A stretch of DNA of 64,000 nucleotides, from positions 558,001 to 622,000 of the forward strand of contig NZ_CAJHCQ010000002.1 in NCBI RefSeq assembly GCF_904848665.1, in the 5' to 3' direction. A program made the translations under genes and the position numbers. The notes below the pieces were generated by a model that was given only the letters and a program-made list of their open reading frames with translations, did not search any database and was not told the origin of the DNA. Origin of the DNA: Paraburkholderia hiiakae (lineage in GTDB: Bacteria > Pseudomonadota > Gammaproteobacteria > Burkholderiales > Burkholderiaceae). This document shows, piece by piece, positions 24,281-32,319 of the stretch; the stretch's first letter is position 1, and each line of letters starts with the position of its first letter.

Positions 24281-26101
24281 ATGAGCAATCACAACGGCGA
24301 CAGAGGCGATTTCGCAACCGATGTCCGGCTTCTGCGCATTAGCTTCATTGCAGCCGCTTGCGGCGCGCTGAGCACCGTCGCGGCAGACTTTCTCCTGCAC
24401 CTCATCCGGTTTTTCACAAACCTCTTTTTCTTCCAGTCGTTTTCCACGGCGAATCATTCGCCGGCGCAGAACACGCTCGGCGTGCTCGTGGTCGCGATGC
24501 CCGTGATCGGCGGCCTGATCGTGGGGCTGATCGCGCGCTACGGCTCCGAACAGATTCGCGGCCACGGGATTCCCGAGGCAATCGAAGCCATTTTGTTCGG
24601 CAAAAGCAAGATGTCGCCGAAAGTGGCCGTGCTCAAGCCGCTCGCCTCCGCGATTGCGATCGGCAGCGGCGGCCCGTTCGGGGCCGAAGGCCCGATCATC
24701 ATGACGGGCGGCGCGATCGGCTCGCTCATCGCGCAGTTTTTCCATCTCTCGGGGGCCGAGCGCAAGGCGCTGCTCGTGGCGGGCGCGGTGGCGGGCATGA
24801 CGGCGGTGTTCGGCACGCCGGTCGCCGCCGTGCTGCTCGCCATCGAACTGCTGTTGTTCGAGTTGCGGCCCCGCAGCCTGCTTCCCGTTGCAATCGCCTG
24901 CGTCGTGGCGGGGTTCACGCGTCCGCTGCTGCTCGGCAGCGGACCGCTCTTCCCGCTGCAAACCATGCCGCTCGGGGCCGTCGGCATCGTGTCGTCCTGC
25001 ATTGCCGGGGTCGTTGCGGGCACGTTGTCGTGGGGCCTTTCCACGTGGCTCTACAAGGTCGAGGACCTGTTCGGCAAGCTGCCGATCCACTGGATGTGGT
25101 GGCCCGCGCTCGGCGCCATCGCAGTGGGCGTTGGCGGCTATTTTCAGCCGCGCACACTCGGCGTGGGCTACGACGTGATCGGTGACCTGCTGCACAACCA
25201 CCTCGCCATGCAGGCCGTGATCGGCATCGTGGTGGTCAAGGCCATCATCTGGGTCATTGCGCTCGCCTCCGGCACTTCGGGCGGCGTGCTCGCACCGTTG
25301 CTGATGATGGGCGCGGGCGTGGGCGCGCTAGTCGGCCCGTACATGCCTGGCCACGAGAGCGCGGTGTGGCCGCTCATTTTCATGGCGGCAGCGCTTGGCG
25401 GCATGATGCGCGCGCCGGTCATGGCCGCCGTGTTCGCGTTCGAACTCACGGGCGACGCCAACGCGTTGCTGCCACTTCTCGCTTCGGCGGCGGTCGCGTA
25501 CGGATTTACGGTGCTGCTCATGCGTCGCTCGATTCTCACCGAGAAGATCGCGCGCCGCGGCTATCACATCTACCGCGAATACAGCATCGACCCGCTGGAG
25601 CGGCACTACGTGGAAGAAGTCATGACCAAGGGCGTGCAGTCGATCGACGCCCGCACGACGGTCGCCGACGTGCTGCGTACCCACTTCGGCGCGCAGCAGA
25701 AGTTCCGCGCGTTCCCGGTGGTCGACAACGGTGTGCTCGTCGGCATGGCCGATCGCGCATTGCTCGACCGTGCGTTGTCCAGTTCGGGGGATGCGCCCAT
25801 TGGCGCGCTCTTCTGCGCTGCGCTGCCCGAAATCGCGCTGCCCGGCGAGACCTGCAGGAACGTGGCCGCGCGCCTGGCCATTACGGGCCTCGACCGCGTT
25901 CCGGTCGTGGCCGACGAAAACACCCGCCGTCTGCTCGGCATCGTTTCGCGGCACGATCTCGTCAAGCCTTCGCTTTCGGTGTTCACGGAAGAGCGCGAGC
26001 GCGAACGGTTCCGCCGCGTGTGGGTGCCGCGTAGCGAGCGCTTCGCACCCATCAGCAAGCGAGCGGGCATGACGGACGAGCGCGCCGAAGCCAAACACTG
26101 A
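24281..26101 (+). CDS. CLC-family chloride channel/transporter with C-terminal CBS pair
   Basis: 606 residues. The membrane part (about 20-440) has the CLC selectivity blocks GHGIPE, GAEGP (with the gating glutamate) and GTSGGVLAPL. The C-terminal part (about 455-580) holds two CBS domains, beginning VEEVMTKGVQSIDA and ending GIVSRHDLV. Compared with E. coli ClcA, the serine of GSGIP is His, and the second glutamate of the IIEE pair (internal proton glutamate) is Leu (AIELL). That fits a channel-like or proton-uncoupled subfamily rather than a classic 2:1 antiporter; this is an inference from alignment by eye. The gene is monocistronic, with AAGAGG before the ATG. Confidence 0.88.
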   Translation: MSNHNGDRGDFATDVRLLRISFIAAACGALSTVAADFLLHLIRFFTNLFFFQSFSTANHSPAQNTLGVLVVAMPVIGGLIVGLIARYGSEQIRGHGIPEAIEAILFGKSKMSPKVAVLKPLASAIAIGSGGPFGAEGPIIMTGGAIGSLIAQFFHLSGAERKALLVAGAVAGMTAVFGTPVAAVLLAIELLLFELRPRSLLPVAIACVVAGFTRPLLLGSGPLFPLQTMPLGAVGIVSSCIAGVVAGTLSWGLSTWLYKVEDLFGKLPIHWMWWPALGAIAVGVGGYFQPRTLGVGYDVIGDLLHNHLAMQAVIGIVVVKAIIWVIALASGTSGGVLAPLLMMGAGVGALVGPYMPGHESAVWPLIFMAAALGGMMRAPVMAAVFAFELTGDANALLPLLASAAVAYGFTVLLMRRSILTEKIARRGYHIYREYSIDPLERHYVEEVMTKGVQSIDARTTVADVLRTHFGAQQKFRAFPVVDNGVLVGMADRALLDRALSSSGDAPIGALFCAALPEIALPGETCRNVAARLAITGLDRVPVVADENTRRLLGIVSRHDLVKPSLSVFTEERERERFRRVWVPRSERFAPISKRAGMTDERAEAKH

Positions 26102-26142
26102 GCGAGTCTGCAGAGTGACGAATAGCGCGCCGGCTTAGCCCG

Positions 26143-27006
26143 CTACCTGAATTTTCCCGCGCGCTGCGTAGCCGCAGGCAACTGCCGGGTTTCGCGCACC
26201 GAGCGCGGGTGCCACAAACGCGCGCCGCCCTCGATGCCGCGATCGTTCGGAACGGTCGCCACGTTCGGCGGCAGGTCGAACGTGAGGCGAGCCGCGTTGC
26301 CGCCGCCTATCCACAGCTTGTCGTAATGCACGAGCGATTCGAGTATGCCGATGATCTTCTCGACGCGCGCGTTCCATCGCTTGTTGCCCGCCTTGCTGCG
26401 CGCGGCGTCGCCGATGTACTCGTCGTATGCGCGCTTCTTGCTGACCGGATGATGCGCGAGTTCGAGGTGTGGCATCAATTCGCCGTCACGGAACATGGCC
26501 GTGCCCACGCCGGTGCCGAGCGTCATCACGAATTCGAGGCCTTGTCCTTCGATGGCGGCGAGGCCCTGCATTTCCGCGTCGTTGATCATGCGCACCGAGG
26601 CAATCGAGAGGCGCTCGCCCAGCATCTGCGCGAGCGGCACGTCGTTCCAGTCATCGAGGCCGAGATGCGGCGCCGTGATCACATGATTGTTGCGCACGAA
26701 ACCAGGGAAGCCGATCGAAACGTGCGTTGACGGATACTGCTTGAGCAGCGGATCGACGAGCGTCGCGAGCGTATCGACCAGCAAGGCGGGCGGGCACGGA
26801 TGCGGCGTCGCCACGCGCACGCGTTCCGTGCGCATGGTGCCGTCCGCGTCGACGATCGCCGCCTTCAGGCCCGTTCCGCCTACGTCGATGGCGAGAATGT
26901 TTTCGATGCCCTGCGAGGGGTGCGTCGCGGTTGCCGCGCGCTTCACAGGACTCTTCACAGGACTCTTCACAGCGCTTTTCTTGACCGTCTTTTCGATTTT
27001 GGCCAT
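26143..27006 (-). CDS. ROK-family sugar kinase, polyphosphate-glucokinase-like
   Basis: 287 residues. After a lysine-rich N-terminal tail (about 1-32, with an SPVK repeat) comes the phosphate-binding loop AIDVGGTGLKAA, then SIGFPGFVR, TAPHLG, a NDAE catalytic aspartate block, TLGTGVGTA and ELAHH. This order matches polyphosphate/ATP glucokinases such as mycobacterial PPGK, which make glucose 6-phosphate. It lies 22 bases downstream of the glucose-6-phosphate dehydrogenase gene on the same strand, so the product would feed straight into the next enzyme. Use of polyphosphate rather than ATP is inferred, not shown. The ExGH of most ROK proteins is ELAHH here. Confidence 0.75.
   Translation of the reverse strand: MAKIEKTVKKSAVKSPVKSPVKRAATATHPSQGIENILAIDVGGTGLKAAIVDADGTMRTERVRVATPHPCPPALLVDTLATLVDPLLKQYPSTHVSIGFPGFVRNNHVITAPHLGLDDWNDVPLAQMLGERLSIASVRMINDAEMQGLAAIEGQGLEFVMTLGTGVGTAMFRDGELMPHLELAHHPVSKKRAYDEYIGDAARSKAGNKRWNARVEKIIGILESLVHYDKLWIGGGNAARLTFDLPPNVATVPNDRGIEGGARLWHPRSVRETRQLPAATQRAGKFR
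26941..26976 (-). repeat. In-frame 12-bp tandem repeat in the N-terminus of the ROK kinase gene
   Basis: On the plus strand CTTCACAGGACT occurs twice in a row, followed by the degenerate copy CTTCACAGCGCT. On the coding strand each unit encodes SPVK or SAVK in the basic N-terminal tail. Because the unit is a multiple of three, gain or loss of copies would change tail length without frameshift. Confidence 0.85.
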
Positions 27007-27028
27007 ACGTTCTCCTTAGCTGTCTGGT

Positions 27029-28651
27029 TCACTTCTTCTTCGTTTGCGGCTGCGCGAGCGCGCGCCACGCGCGGCCGTCGCGCGCGAGCAGCGCATCGGC
27101 TTGTGCCGGGCCTTCGCTGCCTGCGGCGTAGTCGTACACGGCAAGCGCGGCGTCGAGTTCCGGGTGCAGCACACCATCCACCGTCGACCATGCCGACTCT
27201 ATGCCGTCTGCGCGTTGAAAGAGCGTCTGGTCGCCGAGCATGCAATCGTAGAGCAGCGTTTCGTAGCCGACGTTGGCGCGTTCCGCGAAAAAGTCGTCGT
27301 AATCGAACGACGACTGCACCGGGCCGATCTGCACGAGCGGCCCCGGCGTTTTTACGTTGAAGTCGAAGCTCGTGCCATGCGACGGATCGATACGCAGCGT
27401 CAGCACGTTGGGCGTGAGCGTATCGACTGGCGTGTCGCGAAAGAGGAGAAACGGCACGCTCTTCAACTGCACCGAAATCTCCGTGCGCCGCGCGGCCAAC
27501 CGCTTGCCGGTACGCAGATAAAACGGCACGCCCGCCCAGCGCCAATTGTCGATCTGCACGCGCGCGGCGGCATAGGTTTCGGTGCGGCTGTCTTTGGCCA
27601 CGTCCGGTTCGTCGCGGTAGCCCACACCTGCCGGGCCTTTTGCGTATTGCCCGAACACCACGTCGTCGGGCGTGAGCGGCTTGAGCGCGTCGAAGATTTC
27701 GGCTTTCTTGTTGCGCACCGCTTCGGCGTCGAACGAATTGGGCGGCTCCATGGCGACCATGCCGAGCAGTTGAAAGAGGTGATTGGGCACCATGTCGCGA
27801 AATGCGCCGGTCTGCTCGTAGAACTTGCCGCGGCCTTCCACGCCGATCACTTCCGAAGCCGTGATCTGCACGCTGTCGATGTACTCGCGCCGCCAGACGG
27901 GCTCGAACATGGCATTGGCGAAACGCAGCGCGAGAATGCTCTGCACCGTGTCCTTGCCGAGGAAATGGTCGATGCGATAGATCTGCGATTCTTTCGCGAC
28001 ACTGAGCAGGTGCTGGTTCAAGTCGCGCGCCGAAGCGAGATCGGCGCCGAAGGGCTTTTCGATCACGATGCGGCGGAACGCGCCGTTGCCGTCGTCGCCC
28101 TCGTCGAGCAATCCGGCTTTGCCGAGACGCTCGATAATCGGCTTGAAGAAGCGCGCGCCGACCGCGAGATAGAACACGACGTTGCCGCGCGACTTGCCGT
28201 TCAGTTGCTGGGCGAGACGCTGAAATGCGGTGTCGTCCTCGAATTCGCCCGCCATGTACGTGAGGCGCTGCGCGACCCAGTCCCACGCTGTGTCGTCGAG
28301 CTTGCCGGCGTGGAAGGTGCTCGCCTTGTCGGCGGCGAATTTTTGCAGCGCGGCGTGCAGATCGTCGGACCATGCGCGGGTTTCGCGCTCGCCGTGATTC
28401 ACGCCGATGATCTTCATGCCGTCGTCGAGCAGACGGTCGACGGCGAGGTTATAAAGCGCCGGCATCAAAAGGCGCTGGGTCAGATCGCCGCCCGCGCCGA
28501 AGATCACGAGCGTGCAGGGCGGCGCGGGCTGCTTGCCGGCAGGCGAGGCGGGGGCGGCCTGCGCGCCCTGCGGATGCGCAGGCACTTTTGCGCTGGGGGC
28601 CGCGCGGGAAGCTTCGCTGGAAGAATCGGGTTGGGTCTGTTTGGTCGACAT
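27029..28651 (-). CDS. zwf: Glucose-6-phosphate 1-dehydrogenase
   Basis: 540 residues, longer than the usual 490 because of a 45-residue Ala/Pro/Ser-rich N-terminal tail of low complexity. The NADP fold starts IFGAGGDLTQR, and the substrate-binding signature YRIDHFLGK (about residue 230) and IEKPFG are intact. The enzyme oxidises glucose 6-phosphate to 6-phosphogluconolactone with NADP, opening the pentose-phosphate and Entner-Doudoroff routes. It is cytoplasmic. A kinase gene follows 22 bases downstream on the same strand. No pgl or edd follows here, so this is not the classical zwf-pgl cluster. It is divergent from the IlvD/Edd-type dehydratase. Confidence 0.93.
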   Translation of the reverse strand: MSTKQTQPDSSSEASRAAPSAKVPAHPQGAQAAPASPAGKQPAPPCTLVIFGAGGDLTQRLLMPALYNLAVDRLLDDGMKIIGVNHGERETRAWSDDLHAALQKFAADKASTFHAGKLDDTAWDWVAQRLTYMAGEFEDDTAFQRLAQQLNGKSRGNVVFYLAVGARFFKPIIERLGKAGLLDEGDDGNGAFRRIVIEKPFGADLASARDLNQHLLSVAKESQIYRIDHFLGKDTVQSILALRFANAMFEPVWRREYIDSVQITASEVIGVEGRGKFYEQTGAFRDMVPNHLFQLLGMVAMEPPNSFDAEAVRNKKAEIFDALKPLTPDDVVFGQYAKGPAGVGYRDEPDVAKDSRTETYAAARVQIDNWRWAGVPFYLRTGKRLAARRTEISVQLKSVPFLLFRDTPVDTLTPNVLTLRIDPSHGTSFDFNVKTPGPLVQIGPVQSSFDYDDFFAERANVGYETLLYDCMLGDQTLFQRADGIESAWSTVDGVLHPELDAALAVYDYAAGSEGPAQADALLARDGRAWRALAQPQTKKK

Positions 28652-28863
28652 GATTTCGCTTCAGTGGGCTGAAATGAACACGGCAAGCAAATCCGGTACC
28701 TTGACTGACCGAGTTTGCGCGCATTCGGTTCAATCCGCCATTGAAGGTGATTTGTAATATCGTGAGCGAAGGTCCGCGCTCCACCTCGCGCATTGCGCGA
28801 TTCGCAGTACCCTTACCGGCGACCGCGCTTTGACCAATCTGAACCGACCCGAGGATGGTGGCT

Positions 28864-30618
28864 ATGTCCGAGAAGCACTCCCCCGATGAAGAGAATGCCC
28901 CTGATCCCCAGGGCATGCGTGGCGGACTGACGAACTACGGCGACACGGGCTTCTCGCTATTCCTGCGCAAGGCCTTCATCAAGGGCGCCGGATATACCGA
29001 CGATGCGCTGCAGCGTCCCGTAATCGGCATCACCAATACGGGCAGCGCGTACAACCCGTGCCATGGCAACGTGCCCCAACTGCTCGAGGCGCTCAAGCGC
29101 GGCATTCTGCTGGCGGGCGGACTGCCGATGGAATTCCCGACCATTTCCATCCACGAGAGCTTTTCGCAGCCAACGAGCATGTTCATGCGAAACCTCATGT
29201 CGATGGATACGGAGGAGATGATTCGCGCACAGCCCATGGACGCGGTCGTGCTCATCGGCGGCTGCGACAAGACGGTGCCCGCGCAGTTGATGGGCGCCGC
29301 ATCGGCGGGCATTCCCGCCATTCAGCTGATTACCGGGTCCATGGTGACGGGCGTGCATCGCGGCGAACGCGTCGGCGCGTGCACGGATTGCCGCCGCTAT
29401 TGGGGCAAGTTTCGCGCGGGCGAAGTCACGGAGCAGGAGATCGCCGAGGTGAATGACCGCCTCGTGGCGAGCGTCGGCACCTGTGCCGTCATGGGCACGG
29501 CCAGCACGATGGCTTGTGTGGCGGAAGCCATGGGCATGACGATGCCGGGCGGCGCCACGCCGCCTGCCGTGACGTCGGACCGCATGCGCGTGGCCGAGCA
29601 GACCGGCGCGCAGGCTGTGGAGATGGCGAGGCGTCGGCTCTCGATCGACCAGGTGCTCAGTGCCGCGTCGATCGAGAACGGCTTGCGGGTGCTGCTGGCC
29701 ATTGGCGGATCGACGAACGGCATCGTGCATCTTGCCGCCATTGCCGGACGGCTCGGCTTCGACATCGATCTGGACGCAGTGGACCGTATGGGCCGCGAAA
29801 CACCGGTACTGCTCGATCTGAAGCCGTCGGGCGAGCACTACATGGAAGATTTTCATCGGGCTGGCGGCATGGCCACGCTGCTTCATGAACTCAAGCCCTT
29901 GCTTCATCTCGACGCGATGACCGTGACTGGCCGCACGTTGGGCGAGGAAATGGAGCGCGCCGGGCCGCGCTTCGCGCAAGACGTGGTGAAACCGCTCAGC
30001 GCGCCCGTCTATCCGCAAGGGGGCCTGGCCGTTCTGCGCGGCAATCTTGCGCCGGGTGGCGCGATCATCAAGCAATCGGCGGCTTGCGCAGCGCTGATGG
30101 AGCACGAGGGCCGCGCGGTCGTGTTCGAAGACGCCAGCGATATGGCAAACCGCATCGACACCGACGACCTCGACGTGCACGCCGATGACGTCATCGTCCT
30201 CAAGCGCATTGGGCCGAAAGGTGCGCCGGGCATGCCCGAGGCCGGCTACATTCCCATCCCGAAGAAACTCGCCCGTGCAGGGGTGAAAGACATGGTGCGG
30301 ATTTCGGATGGACGGATGAGCGGCACGGCATTCGGGACGATCGTGCTGCACGTCACGCCAGAAGCCGCCATCGGCGGCCCGCTTGCCCATGTGCGTAACG
30401 GCGACCGCATCCGCTTGAGCGTGGCCAACCGCGAGATCAACTTGCTCGTGGACGACGAAGAACTGCGGCGCCGGGCGCAGGCGGAGCCGGTTACCGTGCC
30501 CACGGCGAGCCGCGGTTATCACAAGCTGTTCCTGGACACCGTGACCCAGGCGGACAAGGGCGCCGACTTCGATTTCCTCAGGGCGACCGAATCGCGAGGC
30601 GCAGTCCCGAGGAAGTAG
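28864..30618 (+). CDS. IlvD/Edd-family sugar-acid dehydratase
   Basis: 584 residues from ATG 28864 (GAGG nine bases upstream; the in-frame ATG at 28855 sits directly on that site). Conserved cluster cysteines are in NPCHGNVP, GGCDKTVPA and GTCAVMGTAST, as in [2Fe-2S] dehydratases of the L-arabinonate/D-xylonate type. The C-terminal domain has ISDGRMSGTAFG. Overall it fits the sugar-acid branch better than dihydroxy-acid dehydratase of valine synthesis; Edd is less likely. It would remove water from an aldonate to give a 2-keto-3-deoxy acid. Which sugar acid is unknown. It is divergent from zwf and is followed by a strong promoter. Confidence 0.82.
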   Translation: MSEKHSPDEENAPDPQGMRGGLTNYGDTGFSLFLRKAFIKGAGYTDDALQRPVIGITNTGSAYNPCHGNVPQLLEALKRGILLAGGLPMEFPTISIHESFSQPTSMFMRNLMSMDTEEMIRAQPMDAVVLIGGCDKTVPAQLMGAASAGIPAIQLITGSMVTGVHRGERVGACTDCRRYWGKFRAGEVTEQEIAEVNDRLVASVGTCAVMGTASTMACVAEAMGMTMPGGATPPAVTSDRMRVAEQTGAQAVEMARRRLSIDQVLSAASIENGLRVLLAIGGSTNGIVHLAAIAGRLGFDIDLDAVDRMGRETPVLLDLKPSGEHYMEDFHRAGGMATLLHELKPLLHLDAMTVTGRTLGEEMERAGPRFAQDVVKPLSAPVYPQGGLAVLRGNLAPGGAIIKQSAACAALMEHEGRAVVFEDASDMANRIDTDDLDVHADDVIVLKRIGPKGAPGMPEAGYIPIPKKLARAGVKDMVRISDGRMSGTAFGTIVLHVTPEAAIGGPLAHVRNGDRIRLSVANREINLLVDDEELRRRAQAEPVTVPTASRGYHKLFLDTVTQADKGADFDFLRATESRGAVPRK

Positions 30619-30664
30619 CGTGCGGGCCCGAAATCCGGGCACGAAGTTGCTGGCCCCGCACTTC

Positions 30665-30692
30665 TTGCCCGGCGGCCTGATTCCGGTATAAT
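30665..30692 (+). promoter_or_regulatory. Strong sigma-70-type promoter before the ACT-like gene
   Basis: TTGCCC (30665-30670), a 16-base spacer and a perfect TATAAT (30687-30692). Transcription would start near 30699, giving a leader of about 170 bases before the ATG at 30869. Confidence 0.6.
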
Positions 30693-30698
30693 GAAAGC

Positions 30699-30868
30699 TC
30701 GTTCGGAATATCGAACAAGAGAATCAAGCATCCAGAGTCGGAGTGACCGACGCCAACCTGCCCTCCCGGGCAAGGTGGAAGCCCTAGAGGCGATGCGGCC
30801 GATTTACGGCAACGAAACGGGAGCAGCGTAGCTGGCACCGGTTCGATCAACCTTCATCCGGAGCCACT
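30699..30868 (+). ncRNA. Candidate structured 5' leader RNA
   Basis: The untranslated stretch between the promoter and the small ORF can fold into at least four successive stem-loops. They are GTTCG/CGAAC at 30701-30716, GTCGG/CCGAC at 30737-30751, a longer bulged stem CCAACCTGCCC/GGGCAAGGTGG at 30753-30778, and GCCG/CGGC at 30798-30810. There is no long open frame and no U-run terminator. I cannot match it to a riboswitch class by eye (TPP, cobalamin, glycine, fluoride and guanidine cores not seen). Because the next gene is ACT-like, an amino-acid-responsive leader is possible. Confidence 0.45.
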
Positions 30869-31189
30869 ATGCGTCAAGATATCCCCGCTTCTTCGTCCTC
30901 GGTCTGTGAAGACTTTTCGCACTGTCTTCCCGGCTTCACGCTCACGCATACCGTTCATCTGGTGTCCGGCCTGGATCTCGGCGTCGTTTCGACAGCCGCT
31001 GGCGTGCTCGAAGGCGAACAGGTGGTCGTCGACCGATGGGCGGTTACCCGCTGCGGCGACGTGCTCGAGCAAAAAATCGTATTTGGCGAAATGACCGAAA
31101 GGCGAGCCGTGCGGCTGCGCGAACAACTCGCGGCCGTCGACGGCGTGGTGCGTGCAAAGATAGAGCATCATTTCGTTCGCGCCCGCTGA
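30869..31189 (+). CDS. Small protein with ACT-like fold
   Basis: 106 residues; GGAG five bases before the ATG. After a polar N-terminus (about 1-25) the pattern HTVHLVSGLDLGVVSTAAGV, then strand-rich VVVDRWAV and IVFGEMTERRAVRLREQLAAVDGVVRAKIEHHF follows the beta-alpha-beta-beta-alpha-beta order of ACT domains such as the N-terminal part of acetolactate synthase small subunit IlvH. It is shorter than IlvH and has no second domain. An amino-acid-binding or regulatory role is inferred from fold pattern only. It precedes the ROK kinase gene by 44 bases on the same strand. Confidence 0.6.
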   Translation: MRQDIPASSSSVCEDFSHCLPGFTLTHTVHLVSGLDLGVVSTAAGVLEGEQVVVDRWAVTRCGDVLEQKIVFGEMTERRAVRLREQLAAVDGVVRAKIEHHFVRAR

Positions 31190-31233
31190 ACCCGCAGGCT
31201 GGCGTCGCACAGGCACGGATAGAGGAGCCAGGG

Positions 31234-32211
31234 GTGCCAGACACCAGCGTTGATTCAGGGCCATACCCGCAACCCCCACGCGTCTTTGTCGCGGACATCG
31301 GCGGCTCATACGTCAGGCTCGGTGTATCCGACAGTCCGGGTAGCGTGCGCCTGCTCGAAAGCGTGCCGACGCCGGTCGACAGTTGGGAGGCGTTTGGCGC
31401 GACTCTCCAATCCCTCGCGGACCGTCATATTGGGCAGACCCGCTCGCCTCTCGTAATCTCGATGGCCGGTGCGATCGATCCCGCAAGCGGGGTGATTTGC
31501 TCGTCCAACGTCCCATGCGTCTCGGGCCGCGTGCTTGGCGCGGAGTTGACCGACCGGCTTCAGCGACGCGTGCGCATTGCCAACGACGCCGACTGCCTCG
31601 CATTGGCAGAGGCCGTCGAGGGCGCGGGTGCGGGCCACGATGTCGTGTTTTGCGTGGTCCTCGGCTCCGGTGTCGGCGGCGGGCTCGTGGTGGGGGGCCG
31701 CGTAGCCGGCGGCGCGCGCGGCATATCGGGAGAGTGGGGCCACGGGCTGCCTGTGAACACGCACGTCGACTTCAATGGCTCAGGCCACGCGGAGCCATTG
31801 AGCGCACTGCGTTGCGGTTGCGGCCGCATGGGCTGCGTCGACACCGTCGGCGGGGCACGTGGCATGGAACGGCTCAACGCGGTCCTGAACGGCGAACAGA
31901 AAGACAGCCACACAATTCTCGACGACTGGCGGCAAGGCCGCGATCGCGCGCAGCGCACCGTTTCCGCGTGGCTCGCCCTCGTATCGGAACCGCTCGCAGC
32001 TGTCATCAACATTACGGGCGCTTCAATCGTCCCGGCATGCGGCGGACTTTCCAATGTCTCCTCACTCATCGATGCGCTGGATGCCGCCGTGCGCAAGCGC
32101 ACGCTGCGGGAATTTCGCGAACGCGTAGTCGTTCCCGGAGCGTTCCGGCGTGACGGCGGGCTTATTGGCGCGGCCATCATTGCGAGGCAGGACGATTGTC
32201 GGCAGCCGTAA
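31234..32211 (+). CDS. ROK-family sugar kinase
   Basis: 325 residues from a GTG at 31234, which has AGAGGAG six bases upstream; the open frame extends further but has no better start. The motifs in order are VADIGGSYVRLGV (phosphate loop), NDADCLALAEA, VVLGSGVGGGLVVGG, GEWGH, and the zinc-binding ROK signature CGCGRMGCVDTVGG. The Asp in NDAD is the catalytic base. Members phosphorylate glucose, N-acetylglucosamine, N-acetylmannosamine or fructose; no helix-turn-helix is present, so it is a kinase rather than a NagC-type repressor. It is likely co-transcribed with the ACT-like gene. The substrate is unknown. Confidence 0.85.
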   Translation: MPDTSVDSGPYPQPPRVFVADIGGSYVRLGVSDSPGSVRLLESVPTPVDSWEAFGATLQSLADRHIGQTRSPLVISMAGAIDPASGVICSSNVPCVSGRVLGAELTDRLQRRVRIANDADCLALAEAVEGAGAGHDVVFCVVLGSGVGGGLVVGGRVAGGARGISGEWGHGLPVNTHVDFNGSGHAEPLSALRCGCGRMGCVDTVGGARGMERLNAVLNGEQKDSHTILDDWRQGRDRAQRTVSAWLALVSEPLAAVINITGASIVPACGGLSNVSSLIDALDAAVRKRTLREFRERVVVPGAFRRDGGLIGAAIIARQDDCRQP

Positions 32212-32319
32212 TGCGCCGTGAAACGCGCACAGGAAAAATGGGCTTGCGACGCCTAAACTGATCTATGTAGCCAACCGGCTATCGATGGTTATCGGTCAGC
32301 GGCTATCGGGGTGAGCATC

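Noticed and set aside
27044..28672. A 542-codon plus-strand frame spanning almost exactly the zwf gene
   Set aside because: It mirrors zwf in the complementary phase, has no motif and no ribosome site. The zwf reading carries all family signatures.
28864..30618. Assignment as dihydroxy-acid dehydratase of branched-chain amino-acid synthesis
   Set aside because: The sequence around the cluster cysteines and the neighbours (zwf, sugar kinases) fit the sugar-acid dehydratase branch better; no other ilv enzyme is nearby apart from the ACT-like small protein.
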